This document shows, piece after piece, positions 23,577-31,222 of a stretch of DNA of 31,222 bases (its first letter is position 1; every line of letters starts with the position of its first letter). This DNA comes from NBML01 sp029939535 (GTDB lineage Bacteria; Desulfobacterota; Desulfobacteria; Desulfobacterales; Desulfobacteraceae), in the NCBI GenBank assembly GCA_029939535.1, contig JAOZST010000022.1, forward strand, positions 1-31,222. Direction: 5' to 3'. The translations under genes and the position numbers were made by a program. The notes under the pieces were generated by a model. It did no database searches, was not told the DNA's origin, and saw nothing but the letters and a program-made list of their open reading frames with translations.

Positions 23577-24770
23577 ATGAAAAAAGAATTGAATGTACTG
23601 AAAAAAAGAATATCTTCAACGATTGATGAATATTCTGCCAGACTTATTGAGATCAGTGAATTTATCCATAAAAATCCTGAGATGGGCTTTGAAGAATACA
23701 AATCCTCTCAAGTGTTGATCGAAGAACTTCAAAAAAATGATTTTATAGTTGAAAAAAACTCAGCCGGGTTAAAAACCGCTTTTAAGGCCGCTGCCAGAGG
23801 AAAAGCGGGTGGACCTGCCATTGCATTTCTGTCAGAGTATGATGCCCTTCCTGAAATCGGACATGGATGTGGGCACAATATCATTGGAACTGCTTCTTTA
23901 GGAGCCGGAATTGCCATAAAATCCATTATCAAAGAACTTAAGGGAATGGTTTGTGTTGTGGGGACTCCTGCGGAAGAGGGTGGTGGTGGGAAGATAAAAA
24001 TGTTGGAAAAAGGTGTCTTTAAAGGAATTGATATTTCTTTGATGATGCATCCATTTAATAAGACATATGCTTTTCTTCCCTCTTTAGCTGTAAAGCCCAT
24101 TGAGTTCATCTTCCATGGAAAAGCTGCACACGCAGCCGCCAGTCCTGAAGAAGGTATTAATGCCCTTGATGCAGTTGTCCAGACGTATAATTCAATAAAT
24201 GCCCTTCGTCTGCAATTGCCGGGTGATGTTCGTATTCACGGCATTATCACGGACGGAGGGACGGCACCCAATATCATTGCAGCCAGAGCTGCTGTAAAAT
24301 ATGCCGTTCGCACAAAAAATCAGGATTATCTGGCTGAACTCCTTGATAAGGTAACAAATTGTGCAAGGGGAGCTGCTCTGGCAACGGGGGCAACACTTGA
24401 AATCCATGAAAGCCGGTTCGGATACGATGCCATTAAAAACAATATTCCCATTGAAAATGCCATTAGAGAAAATTTTAAGCTATTGTGCATAGATGAGACA
24501 CCTCCCAGTATGGAAGCTTCCGGCATGGGCTCTCTGGACATGGGCAATATAAGCCAAGTCATGCCTGCAGCCCACCCATTTCTTGCAATTACGGATGAGT
24601 TCGTGCTTCACACCGATCAGTTCAGGGAAGCTGCAATTTCAAAAAGAGGGCATGAAATGATGCTTAAAGCTTCAAAACTTCTGGCATATACAGCAGTTGA
24701 TCTATTTGTCGACAATGAATTGCTTGAAAAGACAAACCAGGATTTTAAAAAGAACATTTGCCCTGTTTAG
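23577..24770 (+). CDS. M20 family amidohydrolase (AbgB / N-acyl-amino-acid hydrolase-like)
   Basis: The protein has 397 aa from ATG 23577, which has AAGGTG 7 nt upstream; a GTG 6 nt earlier is too close to that site. The metal site matches M20D enzymes: HGCGHN (Cys98, His100), EE at 133-134 in GTPAEEGGGG, His158 (MMHP) and His345 (LHTDQF). The lid/dimer domain contains FHGKAAHAAASPEEGINALD. It is cytoplasmic. Relatives cleave p-aminobenzoyl-glutamate, N-acyl or dipeptide amide bonds. It is divergent from the regulator and convergent with the next gene (9 nt between stops). Beside an enolase-type racemase this suggests breakdown of N-acylated amino acids or related amides; the substrate remains open. 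Confidence 0.88.
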   Translation: MKKELNVLKKRISSTIDEYSARLIEISEFIHKNPEMGFEEYKSSQVLIEELQKNDFIVEKNSAGLKTAFKAAARGKAGGPAIAFLSEYDALPEIGHGCGHNIIGTASLGAGIAIKSIIKELKGMVCVVGTPAEEGGGGKIKMLEKGVFKGIDISLMMHPFNKTYAFLPSLAVKPIEFIFHGKAAHAAASPEEGINALDAVVQTYNSINALRLQLPGDVRIHGIITDGGTAPNIIAARAAVKYAVRTKNQDYLAELLDKVTNCARGAALATGATLEIHESRFGYDAIKNNIPIENAIRENFKLLCIDETPPSMEASGMGSLDMGNISQVMPAAHPFLAITDEFVLHTDQFREAAISKRGHEMMLKASKLLAYTAVDLFVDNELLEKTNQDFKKNICPV

Positions 24771-24779
24771 GTTCATAAG

Positions 24780-25604
24780 TTAATTTTTTAAAATTTCTGC
24801 CAATACCATATGAGGCCGGCATGCTGTTCTGTATTTAAAAAATGCTGATGAAGGTAAGGGATCCATGTTCAGTTCATCCGGGGGAATAACCTCCTTTATA
24901 AAAAAGGGATGTTTTTTACTGCCTGTGGCCTGTTCAACAAGGGCTGCGGCCCGGGTTGCCTCCAGGTGGGTAATATAACCGGGTTCACCATCAGGACGTT
25001 TGATGCATGCAATTGGCAAAATAATCTTATATTCAGGTGATTTTTCAGCCAGTGAAAGACTGATGCAGAGTTCTTCCTTTCCAAGGGGAAAGCCCGAAAT
25101 CATTTCATACATCTCTGCAGGGCCTCTGAGTTGGAAAATCAAACGATCCACAAGATTTTCTTTTATAATGATTTCAAGCAAAAGGGCATTGTGTCCATCT
25201 GTTTCCAATTGAATCAGAAGTCCATGGGTTTTGAGATAGCGCAATATTTCCAGAAAATTATCTCCCATGGATGTATCCTTTGCAGAAATATTCAATCCGC
25301 TTATCCATCCGTGACTTAAATCGCTTCTTTTAATAAATTCAGTTAATTTGTCTTCTGCCGTAAGAAAAGAAAGAATTTCACCAACCCCTTGTACTATTTT
25401 CTCTCCTGTAAAAAGAATTGGAAACTCTATACCCTCATCTCCTCTAAATATATCGGGCCGGTTCTTACGATAAAATACAGTAAAAACATCTTTGCCATCT
25501 GCTTTAATATTATGGTCCTCATAAACCATTCCGTGGTCATCCATATAGGATTTCACAATTTTGCACCGCATGCATCCTGTTGCACTGAAAATGGTAAAAG
25601 GCAT
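24780..25604 (-). CDS. Glutaredoxin-like domain fused to a radical-SAM-like barrel remnant
   Basis: The protein has 274 aa and a good AGGAGA site 6 nt before ATG. Residues 1-82 are glutaredoxin-like with a CMRC redox motif (11-14) and the cis-Pro strand FPILFTGEKIVQG (61-73). Residues about 95-200 resemble the second half of NrdG-type radical SAM proteins: GWISGLNISAK, then LLIQLETDGHNALLLE (129-144, like the 'leTNG' strand), then LVDRLIFQLRGPAEMYEMISG (151-171). The CxxxCxxC cluster motif of radical SAM enzymes is absent, so that part cannot hold the usual cluster. It is the last gene of the TTT operon, 32 nt after the arylsulfotransferase gene. The function is unknown; a redox partner of that enzyme is a guess. 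Confidence 0.65.
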   Translation of the reverse strand: MPFTIFSATGCMRCKIVKSYMDDHGMVYEDHNIKADGKDVFTVFYRKNRPDIFRGDEGIEFPILFTGEKIVQGVGEILSFLTAEDKLTEFIKRSDLSHGWISGLNISAKDTSMGDNFLEILRYLKTHGLLIQLETDGHNALLLEIIIKENLVDRLIFQLRGPAEMYEMISGFPLGKEELCISLSLAEKSPEYKIILPIACIKRPDGEPGYITHLEATRAAALVEQATGSKKHPFFIKEVIPPDELNMDPLPSSAFFKYRTACRPHMVLAEILKN

Positions 25605-25636
25605 ATTCTATCTCCTGCTATTTATGCTTATGCTTT

Positions 25637-27076
25637 TTATTTTTTATCATCCGTATCAGATACCACGCACAAGGCAGACGATGTCTGAAAAGGGATTGTT
25701 CCCTCAATCGTAACCTCTGAGCGGGGTCCTTTTGGGCTGGCACCGGGCATCCGGAAACAAGTGACATCCACTGGCTTGATTGCAATTTCTTTTTCAGGTT
25801 CAACCTGGGGTATCCATTCATAGGGGAATCGGTAAGCCCGGTAAACCATATTCATATTAAAGTGCTTGCCCCAATAGGGACTGATATATTCCCAGACCAG
25901 TTCATGGTCGTTTGTCACTTCGATAATCCTGCCACCACTGCCTTCGGTAATAAGGGTATTCCCATTTGGTAACCGCTGGGCAGAACTGATAAAAGGGCTG
26001 TAAAAGCGGTTGCTGTCCGTGGGATGAACCAAGCCGGCTTCCTGGGGGGTATATTGCCATATAATTTTTAAGGCTATGGGGTCAAATTCCAGAACCCGGG
26101 AATAATCCCTTAATACATTTTTCGCCCCTGTGGGGCTTGCCGGATTGACTGCGCCATAACCTGCCCATCCACCATTGTCATAAACCAGGATATTCCCCTC
26201 GCCAGGCAGACCGCGGGGTATCATGTGGGCGTGGTGCTGGCCGATAATCCAGCCCAGATTTTTTTCCAATGTATAATCGTAATAGGGTCCGACTTTCCAG
26301 ACAACCTCTCCGGTTTCTTTGCTGATGATAAAGATAATGTTTGTTTCCCTGCCGTCTGTAATAATATTATCGGGATGAAAACGACTATCCCCTGCATCAT
26401 ACCATTTATTCGGCCCGAGAATGGACATGGAATTAAGATGCATCCAGTCTCCCATACCCCCGCCGGAAGGCCGCATATTGGGATCACGGCATAAAATATT
26501 TTTTGCATCTTCATGGAATCCAAAGGAATCAAAATGTTCACTGCACACCCATTCCCATAAAATGTCCCCTTCCCAGGAGACTTCATAAATTGTATCGTCG
26601 AGCAGGGTTTTATCAGAAATTTGCGGGCAGACAAGGGTTTTATGACCTAAAATCAGGGTATTGCCCTGATCTGTTTTTGCCTCCATTTCAGGTACATAAT
26701 AACCAACCGGGTTGCCTTCCCGCTGGTAGTCATGGTGTGCACGGGCCATCCATTGAGCCTTTTCTCCTGGATCTTCAATATATTCGTATTCATTGAATTT
26801 CCAGACCACATTCCCCTCCCAGTCGACCTGGACAAGGTCTCTATAGTCCTGCATTCCATATTTTGTGGATCTCTCTCCCGTATGACCTAGGACATAGCCG
26901 CCCTTCAGAATTTTATTGGGAAAGCCATGCAGGCCCTTCCACAACTTGGCTTCTCCGCCGTTCATATCAATGACAAGGGCGCCTAACTCCTTGGCCTGGA
27001 ATACCGTATATCCATTAAAACATTTCTCAGGATGATACAGGGTTGTGCCTGTGGGATATATGCTTGGATAGGTCAT
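25637..27076 (-). CDS. Arylsulfotransferase (ASST)-family beta-propeller protein
   Basis: The protein has 479 aa. The ATG has AAGG about 7 nt upstream. Repeated propeller strands of the type DWEGNVVWKF (85-94), SWEGDILWEW (167-176), SKETGEVVWKV, LALKIIWQY-like and NGNTLITEGSGGRIIEV are visible. Candidate active-site segments are GDWMHLNSMS (209-218, His213) and GWIIGQHHAHMIPRG (275-289). PAPS-independent bacterial ASSTs move a sulfuryl group from one phenol sulfate to another phenol via a His intermediate. Unlike the periplasmic E. coli-type enzyme, this one has no signal peptide, so it should be cytoplasmic. It sits between a TTT transporter and a glutaredoxin-like gene, so the transported compound may be its donor or acceptor (inference). 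Confidence 0.85.
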   Translation of the reverse strand: MTYPSIYPTGTTLYHPEKCFNGYTVFQAKELGALVIDMNGGEAKLWKGLHGFPNKILKGGYVLGHTGERSTKYGMQDYRDLVQVDWEGNVVWKFNEYEYIEDPGEKAQWMARAHHDYQREGNPVGYYVPEMEAKTDQGNTLILGHKTLVCPQISDKTLLDDTIYEVSWEGDILWEWVCSEHFDSFGFHEDAKNILCRDPNMRPSGGGMGDWMHLNSMSILGPNKWYDAGDSRFHPDNIITDGRETNIIFIISKETGEVVWKVGPYYDYTLEKNLGWIIGQHHAHMIPRGLPGEGNILVYDNGGWAGYGAVNPASPTGAKNVLRDYSRVLEFDPIALKIIWQYTPQEAGLVHPTDSNRFYSPFISSAQRLPNGNTLITEGSGGRIIEVTNDHELVWEYISPYWGKHFNMNMVYRAYRFPYEWIPQVEPEKEIAIKPVDVTCFRMPGASPKGPRSEVTIEGTIPFQTSSALCVVSDTDDKK

Positions 27077-27099
27077 AGCAATACCTTTCTTTTTTTGGT

Positions 27100-28605
27100 T
27101 TAAGCAGGTTGATGGTTTTTTTTGGTTTTTATAAATTTTATGATAAATGGAAAAATGATCAGCAGCCCTGTCATTATAGCCACTGCAAGAGGAATGGGCC
27201 TTGTGAAAAAAAGTAAAAAATTTCCTTCAAAAATACTTAAACTTTCCCTTAGTTTTTCTTCTAAAATTGATCCCAGAACGATTCCCACAATAAGGTTGAC
27301 AACAGGCCAGCGCATTCGTAATAAAATATAGCCGACAACGCCGGCAACAAGTGCCACACACACATCAAAAATGCTTGTATTAACCGCATAAATACCAATG
27401 GTTGAGACGGCCATAATGACTATGGCAAGTATGGATGTTTTAATTTTAACGATCATTGCAAAAGGCCTGAGCCACAAGGCCAGCATCAGGAATGCAAAAA
27501 CATTGATCAGCATCATTGAAAGATACAGTGTATTAATTAAAACTGGTTCTTTAATCAACAAAAGCGGACCCGGATAAATTCCGTTAATGGTAAATATTCC
27601 CATGAGAACTGCAGAAAGGGCATCCCCTGGAATTCCCAGGGTAAGCAGGGGAATCATGGCACCGGCAGGGACTGCATTATTCCCCGCTTCTGAAGCGAGA
27701 CATCCTTCAGGTGTTCCTTTGCCGAATTCGTCGGGGTTTTCTGAACTTCGTTTTGCCTCTTCATATGAGAGAAAGGATGCCATTATGGATCCAAACCCCG
27801 GCAATAGACCAAGAATCGTACCAATGACCCCTGACTTGATTAATGTTTTCCAATATTTAAATGCAACAATCAGCTTAGTGAAATCAAGGGTTCGCCGGGT
27901 CAGGTGAATCTGGCCTGATTTTAATATTTTTCTTTCTACAAGCAACAGGGTCTGGCCAATGCCGAAAAGTCCAAGACATACCGGTACAATATTTAAACCG
28001 GTCTGCATGGAAAGAATACCAAAGCAATACCGTGAACTGATGGTGAGGCTGTCAATCCCCACCGTGGATAACCATAACCCTGAACAAAGAAGTAAAACGC
28101 CCCTGACCAGATGTTTGCGGCTGGACATGACCACCAGAACGACCCCTGCAAATCCTACTGCAAAATATTCAGGAGAACCGAATTTCGTTGCAGCAAGAGC
28201 AAGAAGTCTGGCAAGGAAAAAAAGCATAACAATACTGATCACTCCGCCACCAAAGGAACCTACAAGAGCTGCTGAAAGAGCGGTTTGAGCCTTTCCCTGC
28301 TGGGTCAGAGGGAATCCGTCAAAACTGGTAATCAAAGAGGATGGGACACCGGGTGTTCTCATTAAAATAGCCGGTACGGCTCCTCCGAAATATCCGCCAC
28401 AATAGATGCCCAGCAAAAGGGACAACGCAATATCAGGTGCCAGTGAAAATGTGAAGGGAAGTATAACAACCATTCCGACCATGGGACCTATTCCCGGCAT
28501 TATGCCAACCACAATTCCAATAAATGTTCCTGAAATAAGTGCCAGTATATTTGTAATGGAAAAAGCAGCTGCCAGCGCCTCGGGCATAAATTCAAACATA
28601 ATCAT
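27100..28605 (-). CDS. tctA: Tripartite tricarboxylate transporter large permease
   Basis: The protein has 501 aa with about 12 membrane segments. TctA signatures are present twice: GIMPGIGPMVGMVVILPF (34-51) in the first half and GLLPGFGSIMASFLSYEEAKR in the second, followed by GTPEGCLASEAGNNAVPAGAMIPLLTLGIPG in two pieces. The first ATG overlaps the tctB stop (ATGA 28602-28605). A second ATG at 28599 has better spacing (8 nt) from GGAG and may be the true start. It carries the substrate with an ion gradient, as in citrate-type TTT systems. Confidence 0.94.
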   Translation of the reverse strand: MIMFEFMPEALAAAFSITNILALISGTFIGIVVGIMPGIGPMVGMVVILPFTFSLAPDIALSLLLGIYCGGYFGGAVPAILMRTPGVPSSLITSFDGFPLTQQGKAQTALSAALVGSFGGGVISIVMLFFLARLLALAATKFGSPEYFAVGFAGVVLVVMSSRKHLVRGVLLLCSGLWLSTVGIDSLTISSRYCFGILSMQTGLNIVPVCLGLFGIGQTLLLVERKILKSGQIHLTRRTLDFTKLIVAFKYWKTLIKSGVIGTILGLLPGFGSIMASFLSYEEAKRSSENPDEFGKGTPEGCLASEAGNNAVPAGAMIPLLTLGIPGDALSAVLMGIFTINGIYPGPLLLIKEPVLINTLYLSMMLINVFAFLMLALWLRPFAMIVKIKTSILAIVIMAVSTIGIYAVNTSIFDVCVALVAGVVGYILLRMRWPVVNLIVGIVLGSILEEKLRESLSIFEGNFLLFFTRPIPLAVAIMTGLLIIFPFIIKFIKTKKNHQPA

Positions 28606-29096
28606 TGCTCCATAAATAATTCAAACAGGTATGGGGTCGGAAACCAAACATCAAGCATGAATTTAAAAAGAAACCAAAGTACGAAAACCGTGACAAGCGG
28701 AAGTAGAAATGTAGTTTTTAATAATCTTAATCCCAGAAAATATAATGAAAAGGATGTAAAAATAAAAGTTGAAAGCTCAAGACCAATCCCCACAATTCCA
28801 AAAACAAATATGATGAGAAAAACAAAAATAACAATTGCTTTTCCAGGGACGCCTTCCTGATCAAGCGTATACTCTAGTTTATCTTTTCTAAAGAGTATTT
28901 TAATAATACTGGGAACAGAAAAAATAATCATAGTGCACAATATAATGACGGGGAAAATCAACGGCCCTTTATAAAAAGGTGCAGGATCTGTTGTATCCAC
29001 AACCCAGCGACTGGCAATTAACATCAAGGCTGCAAATATGCCTATGAATGCTGTGCATACATCGTGCAGACTGCTTTTTTCATTTATCTCTGCCAT
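28602..29096 (-). CDS. tctB: Tripartite tricarboxylate transporter small permease
   Basis: The protein has 164 aa with four hydrophobic helices (about 13-31, 45-65, 88-110 and 118-150, the last probably split). Size, topology and position between tctC and tctA identify it; TctB sequences are poorly conserved, so little more can be said. It is the partner membrane subunit of TctA. Confidence 0.88.
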   Translation of the reverse strand: MAEINEKSSLHDVCTAFIGIFAALMLIASRWVVDTTDPAPFYKGPLIFPVIILCTMIIFSVPSIIKILFRKDKLEYTLDQEGVPGKAIVIFVFLIIFVFGIVGIGLELSTFIFTSFSLYFLGLRLLKTTFLLPLVTVFVLWFLFKFMLDVWFPTPYLFELFMEQ

Positions 29097-29138
29097 GGCG
29101 GCTCCTGAGTAACAGAAAATTGTATACTGAAATTATAT

Positions 29139-29174
29139 TCAGCAGGTAAACGAAGCGTAACTTTTACCTGCTGA
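29139..29174. repeat. 12-bp perfect inverted repeat between tctC and tctB
   Basis: TCAGCAGGTAAA (29139-29150) and TTTACCTGCTGA (29163-29174) are separated by 12 nt and lie about 20 nt after the tctC stop. Read on the minus strand the hairpin is followed by AATATAATTT. It is probably a partial terminator or mRNA-stabilising structure that favours tctC over tctB and tctA. Confidence 0.7.
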
Positions 29175-29193
29175 TTTTCACCATTAACCAAAG

Positions 29194-30147
29194 TTATTTA
29201 ATAATTTTCAGTTCTTTCATGATCGCACCGAAATTGGCAAGTTCACTATCCATCTGCTGCCGTGCAACTTCGGGCGCTGTGGGGTGAGGAATAGAACCCA
29301 CTTTTTTGATTTTATCCATGATATCTTTTGTCGCCATTACTTTAAAAAATACATCTTTCAGCCTTTCTACCTTAGCATCATCGGTTTGTGCAGGAACAAA
29401 GAGTCCAAACCATATGGAATATGCGTCACCAAAACCCTGTTCAGTTACCGTTGGAATATCCGGGAAATCAGGCAGGCGGTTCGGAAGCATGCAGGCAAGT
29501 ATTTTCATTTTACCAGATTCAACATAATCTCTTAATCCCGTAATGGAAAAAGTAATAACATCGGCATCCTTGTTCATTACAAGAAGGGGAGACATTTTTT
29601 TATAAGCAGTCTCTTTCCATGTAAATCCGCCAATTTGAGCCACCTTCATCGCGATAAGTGTGGGGACGGCACCAAGACTGAAATGCGCGAGTTTTAAGTC
29701 ATGGGTTTTACCATATTCGGCAAGTTCTTTTAAGTTGTTGTAGGGTGCATCAGCACGACAGGCCATGGTAAACGGAGATGACCAGACAAGCCCCAGGGGT
29801 CTTAAGTCTTTATTTTTATAAGGGGTTTTTCCCCGGAGTACCTGGGTAATCATCGGCCCAATTGAGATAAACCCTATGGTATTACCGTCAGGACGCGCTG
29901 TGGCAACCTTAGTTGCACCTATGACACCGGCGCCGCCTGCATGATTAATGACCTTTACAGGTACTCCAAGTTCTTCAGACATTTTAGGGGCCATAGCACT
30001 TAAAATCATCGTTGACGGATCATTTGCCGCTCCCCAGGGAACCACAATTTTAATCGGCTTGTTTGGCCATGCTGCAAAAGCACTATTGCACAATAACACA
30101 GTTATGAAAGCCATACTTAACATAAGAGGTAAAATAATTTTTTTCAT
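29194..30147 (-). CDS. tctC: TTT periplasmic binding protein (TctC/Bug family)
   Basis: The protein has 317 aa with a signal peptide cleaved near residue 25 (SAFA|AWPNKP). Family marks are the mature start WPNKPIKIVVPW, the ligand loop NHAGGAGVIGATKVATARPDG in two parts (about 66-86), and the closing PTVTEQGF segment. The ATG has AAAGGA 9 nt upstream. Bug proteins bind carboxylates or related small molecules through main-chain contacts and two water molecules, so the ligand cannot be read from the sequence. It is the first structural gene of operon B. Confidence 0.94.
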   Translation of the reverse strand: MKKIILPLMLSMAFITVLLCNSAFAAWPNKPIKIVVPWGAANDPSTMILSAMAPKMSEELGVPVKVINHAGGAGVIGATKVATARPDGNTIGFISIGPMITQVLRGKTPYKNKDLRPLGLVWSSPFTMACRADAPYNNLKELAEYGKTHDLKLAHFSLGAVPTLIAMKVAQIGGFTWKETAYKKMSPLLVMNKDADVITFSITGLRDYVESGKMKILACMLPNRLPDFPDIPTVTEQGFGDAYSIWFGLFVPAQTDDAKVERLKDVFFKVMATKDIMDKIKKVGSIPHPTAPEVARQQMDSELANFGAIMKELKIIK

Positions 30148-30225
30148 TGAGAAAATCCTTTCATTTTATGTATTAAATATTCTGTTTTTAAAAGCCCTTT
30201 GCTTTAAAAAAAACTGCATAAACCA

Positions 30226-30265
30226 TTTCGTGAAAAGAACAAATAAGGGGAACTTTTCATGAAAA
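30226..30265. repeat. Two TTTCrTGAAAA sites between the regulator and tctC
   Basis: TTTCGTGAAAA (30226-30236) and TTTTCATGAAAA (30254-30265, a perfect 12-bp palindrome) lie 29 bp apart. The second can also form a hairpin (GGACTTTT...GAAAAGTTCC) on the minus strand just after the regulator gene. They may be an operator pair or a weak attenuator. Confidence 0.4.
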
Positions 30266-30286
30266 AGTCCTGCTGGTTTATAATTA

Positions 30287-31018
30287 TTAAAATATACGGG
30301 TTTGTTTTTTTCTCATTTCAGTCTCAATTATTTTATCCAGAGTATCAAAATGTTTTGCCATAACCTTTTCAGCGGTTTTACCATCTTTTTCCCAGATCGC
30401 TTTGAAAAATAACCGGTTATATTCAATGTCTTTTTTTGCTGTTTCAAGATCCGGAGATTTAGCCAAGACCTTTTGAAATACTTTTACCAGTGCTTCCATC
30501 AAAGAGCTGATAAAAGGGTTATGGCATGCATCCGCAATAAGAAGGTGGAATCCGATTGCCTTAGTTTGATTTGGTTTTCCCTCTTTAATGGATTGATCAA
30601 TATCATGAAGGCAGTGTTCCATTGCCATAAGATCTGTATCCGTTCTTCGCACGGCAGCCAGTTTCGCAAGCCCGGGCTCAAGAATACGTCTGAATTCAGC
30701 CAGATCACTTGCTGTAATTCCACCAAAAAGGTAGGAATTGACCACAACATCAACCATTTTTTCAGAACCAGGTTCTGTAATAAAATTTCCGCCGAACGCC
30801 CCTCTTTTTTTCTTGATCAATCCTTCCGCTTCCATTTCCCGCAGCGCTTCTCTGGCAGAGACCTTACTGACCTTCAGCTTTTGGGCGATTTCTTTTTCTG
30901 GTGGGAATTTTTCACCGGGCTTGAATTCGCCATCCAGAATCGACTGCTTTAATATGGATTTAATCTGATCCGATATTCTTTGTTTGTGGATGACTGCGTT
31001 TTGTAGTGATTGCGCCAT
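30287..31018 (-). CDS. FadR-subfamily GntR transcriptional regulator (FCD), paralogue of the one at 22632
   Basis: The protein has 243 aa. The winged helix (LDGEFKPGEKFPPEKEIAQKL, VSKVSAREALREMEAEGLIKKKRG) and FCD domain (FHLLIADACHN) align over their whole length with the regulator of operon A. Shared stretches include the GEFKPG, LKVSKV, EGLI.K.RG, FR.ILEP and DIEYN/DLEYN segments. It heads the TTT operon (139 nt before tctC). The promoter carries TTGACA and an inverted repeat over the -10 region, which suggests autorepression. Confidence 0.92.
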   Translation of the reverse strand: MAQSLQNAVIHKQRISDQIKSILKQSILDGEFKPGEKFPPEKEIAQKLKVSKVSAREALREMEAEGLIKKKRGAFGGNFITEPGSEKMVDVVVNSYLFGGITASDLAEFRRILEPGLAKLAAVRRTDTDLMAMEHCLHDIDQSIKEGKPNQTKAIGFHLLIADACHNPFISSLMEALVKVFQKVLAKSPDLETAKKDIEYNRLFFKAIWEKDGKTAEKVMAKHFDTLDKIIETEMRKKQTRIF

Positions 31019-31049
31019 AAAATTCCTTTTTCTAGATTAAAAGTCATTA

Positions 31050-31089
31050 TTATAAAAGTTAGTTTTATAAATTTTATTTTTTTTGTCAA
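31050..31089 (-). promoter_or_regulatory. Promoter and operator-like repeat of the second regulator
   Basis: On the minus strand, TTGACA (31089-31084), a 16-nt spacer and TAAAAC (31067-31062) form a promoter candidate. An inverted repeat, TTATAAAA (31050-31057) and TTTTATAA (31063-31070), with centre GTTAG overlaps the -10 box. A regulator bound there would block RNA polymerase. Confidence 0.5.
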
Positions 31090-31222
31090 CTGAAATTTTA
31101 CAAATTTCAAAATTGATCCTGTAAAGAAGATTTATGACGATCTCAAATTTACTGCCCTGGGATTCAGTGGCAATAATGGTAATAAATATACCTGACATTC
31201 CCCAGGCGGCTGCCGCTGCAAT
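31090..31222. other. Unresolved right edge
   Basis: Both strands are open to the window end. A plus-strand frame could start at ATG 31134 (MTISNLLPWDSVAIMV...), with an AAGAAG-like site upstream. A minus-strand frame enters from outside (IAAAAAWGMSGIF...) and runs to a stop near 31038. Neither can be recognised from ~30 residues. Confidence 0.3.

Noticed and set aside
1..31222. CRISPR arrays, tRNA or rRNA genes, transposases, integrases, attachment sites
   Set aside because: No regularly spaced repeats, tRNA-like cloverleaf, rRNA segment or recombinase gene was seen on either strand.
31134..31222. Start of a plus-strand gene at the window edge
   Set aside because: Only about 30 residues are visible, the opposite strand is also open, and no family can be recognised.

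Overview
The window looks like a contig or scaffold segment from an anaerobic, probably sulfate-reducing member of the Desulfobacterales (Desulfobacterota). This is inferred from moderate GC content, an in-frame UGA that reads as selenocysteine, a DUF134/DUF5320 pair, DUF3786, a multidomain sensor kinase, a consensus FNR-type box, and TRAP and tripartite tricarboxylate (TTT) transporters. No taxonomic marker is present, so the assignment stays an inference. A run of 100 N (18236-18335) is a scaffold join, so the order across it is not proven by sequence.

Left part (1-12275). A terpene-cyclase-fold protein and a hexapeptide acyltransferase come first and look like the tail of a glycan or lipid modification operon. 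A membrane sensor kinase that seems to have lost its receiver domain follows on the minus strand. Next are a CopA-type copper ATPase with its terminator and a caspase-fold protein whose last ~39 codons are displaced by a frameshift. A c-di-AMP cyclase fused to a YbbR region lies on the minus strand, directly downstream of a secreted DUF2914 gene. Then come the DUF134-DUF5320 pair, behind a strong promoter bracketed by a 16-bp inverted repeat, and a DUF3786 gene behind a perfect FNR-type palindrome.

Middle part (12276-18235). A DsbA/FrnE-like thiol oxidoreductase begins at 12456 and has UGA as codon 15, in place of the first Cys of the CPWC motif. It is therefore a predicted selenoprotein that a standard gene caller would truncate. 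It is followed closely by a DUF2868 membrane protein and a DUF3482 GTPase (ATGA overlap), and then by a large FMN/4Fe-4S/FAD reductase of the 2,4-dienoyl-CoA reductase class.

Right part (18336-31222), beyond the gap, is a catabolic and uptake island made of two parallel operons read leftwards. Operon A is a FadR-type regulator, DctP, DctQ, DctM and a muconate-cycloisomerase/N-acylamino-acid-racemase-type enolase, with a divergent M20 amidohydrolase. Operon B is a paralogous FadR-type regulator, TctC, TctB, TctA, an arylsulfotransferase-fold protein and a glutaredoxin-radical-SAM-like hybrid. Both regulators are full-length paralogues with operator-like repeats in their promoters. In both operons a long inverted repeat sits directly downstream of the binding-protein gene, which suggests the same solution to binding-protein/permease stoichiometry. 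A reasonable overall hypothesis is import of organic acids, possibly N-acyl amino acids and aryl sulfates or phenols, followed by hydrolysis, racemisation or sulfate transfer. The substrates cannot be read from the sequence.
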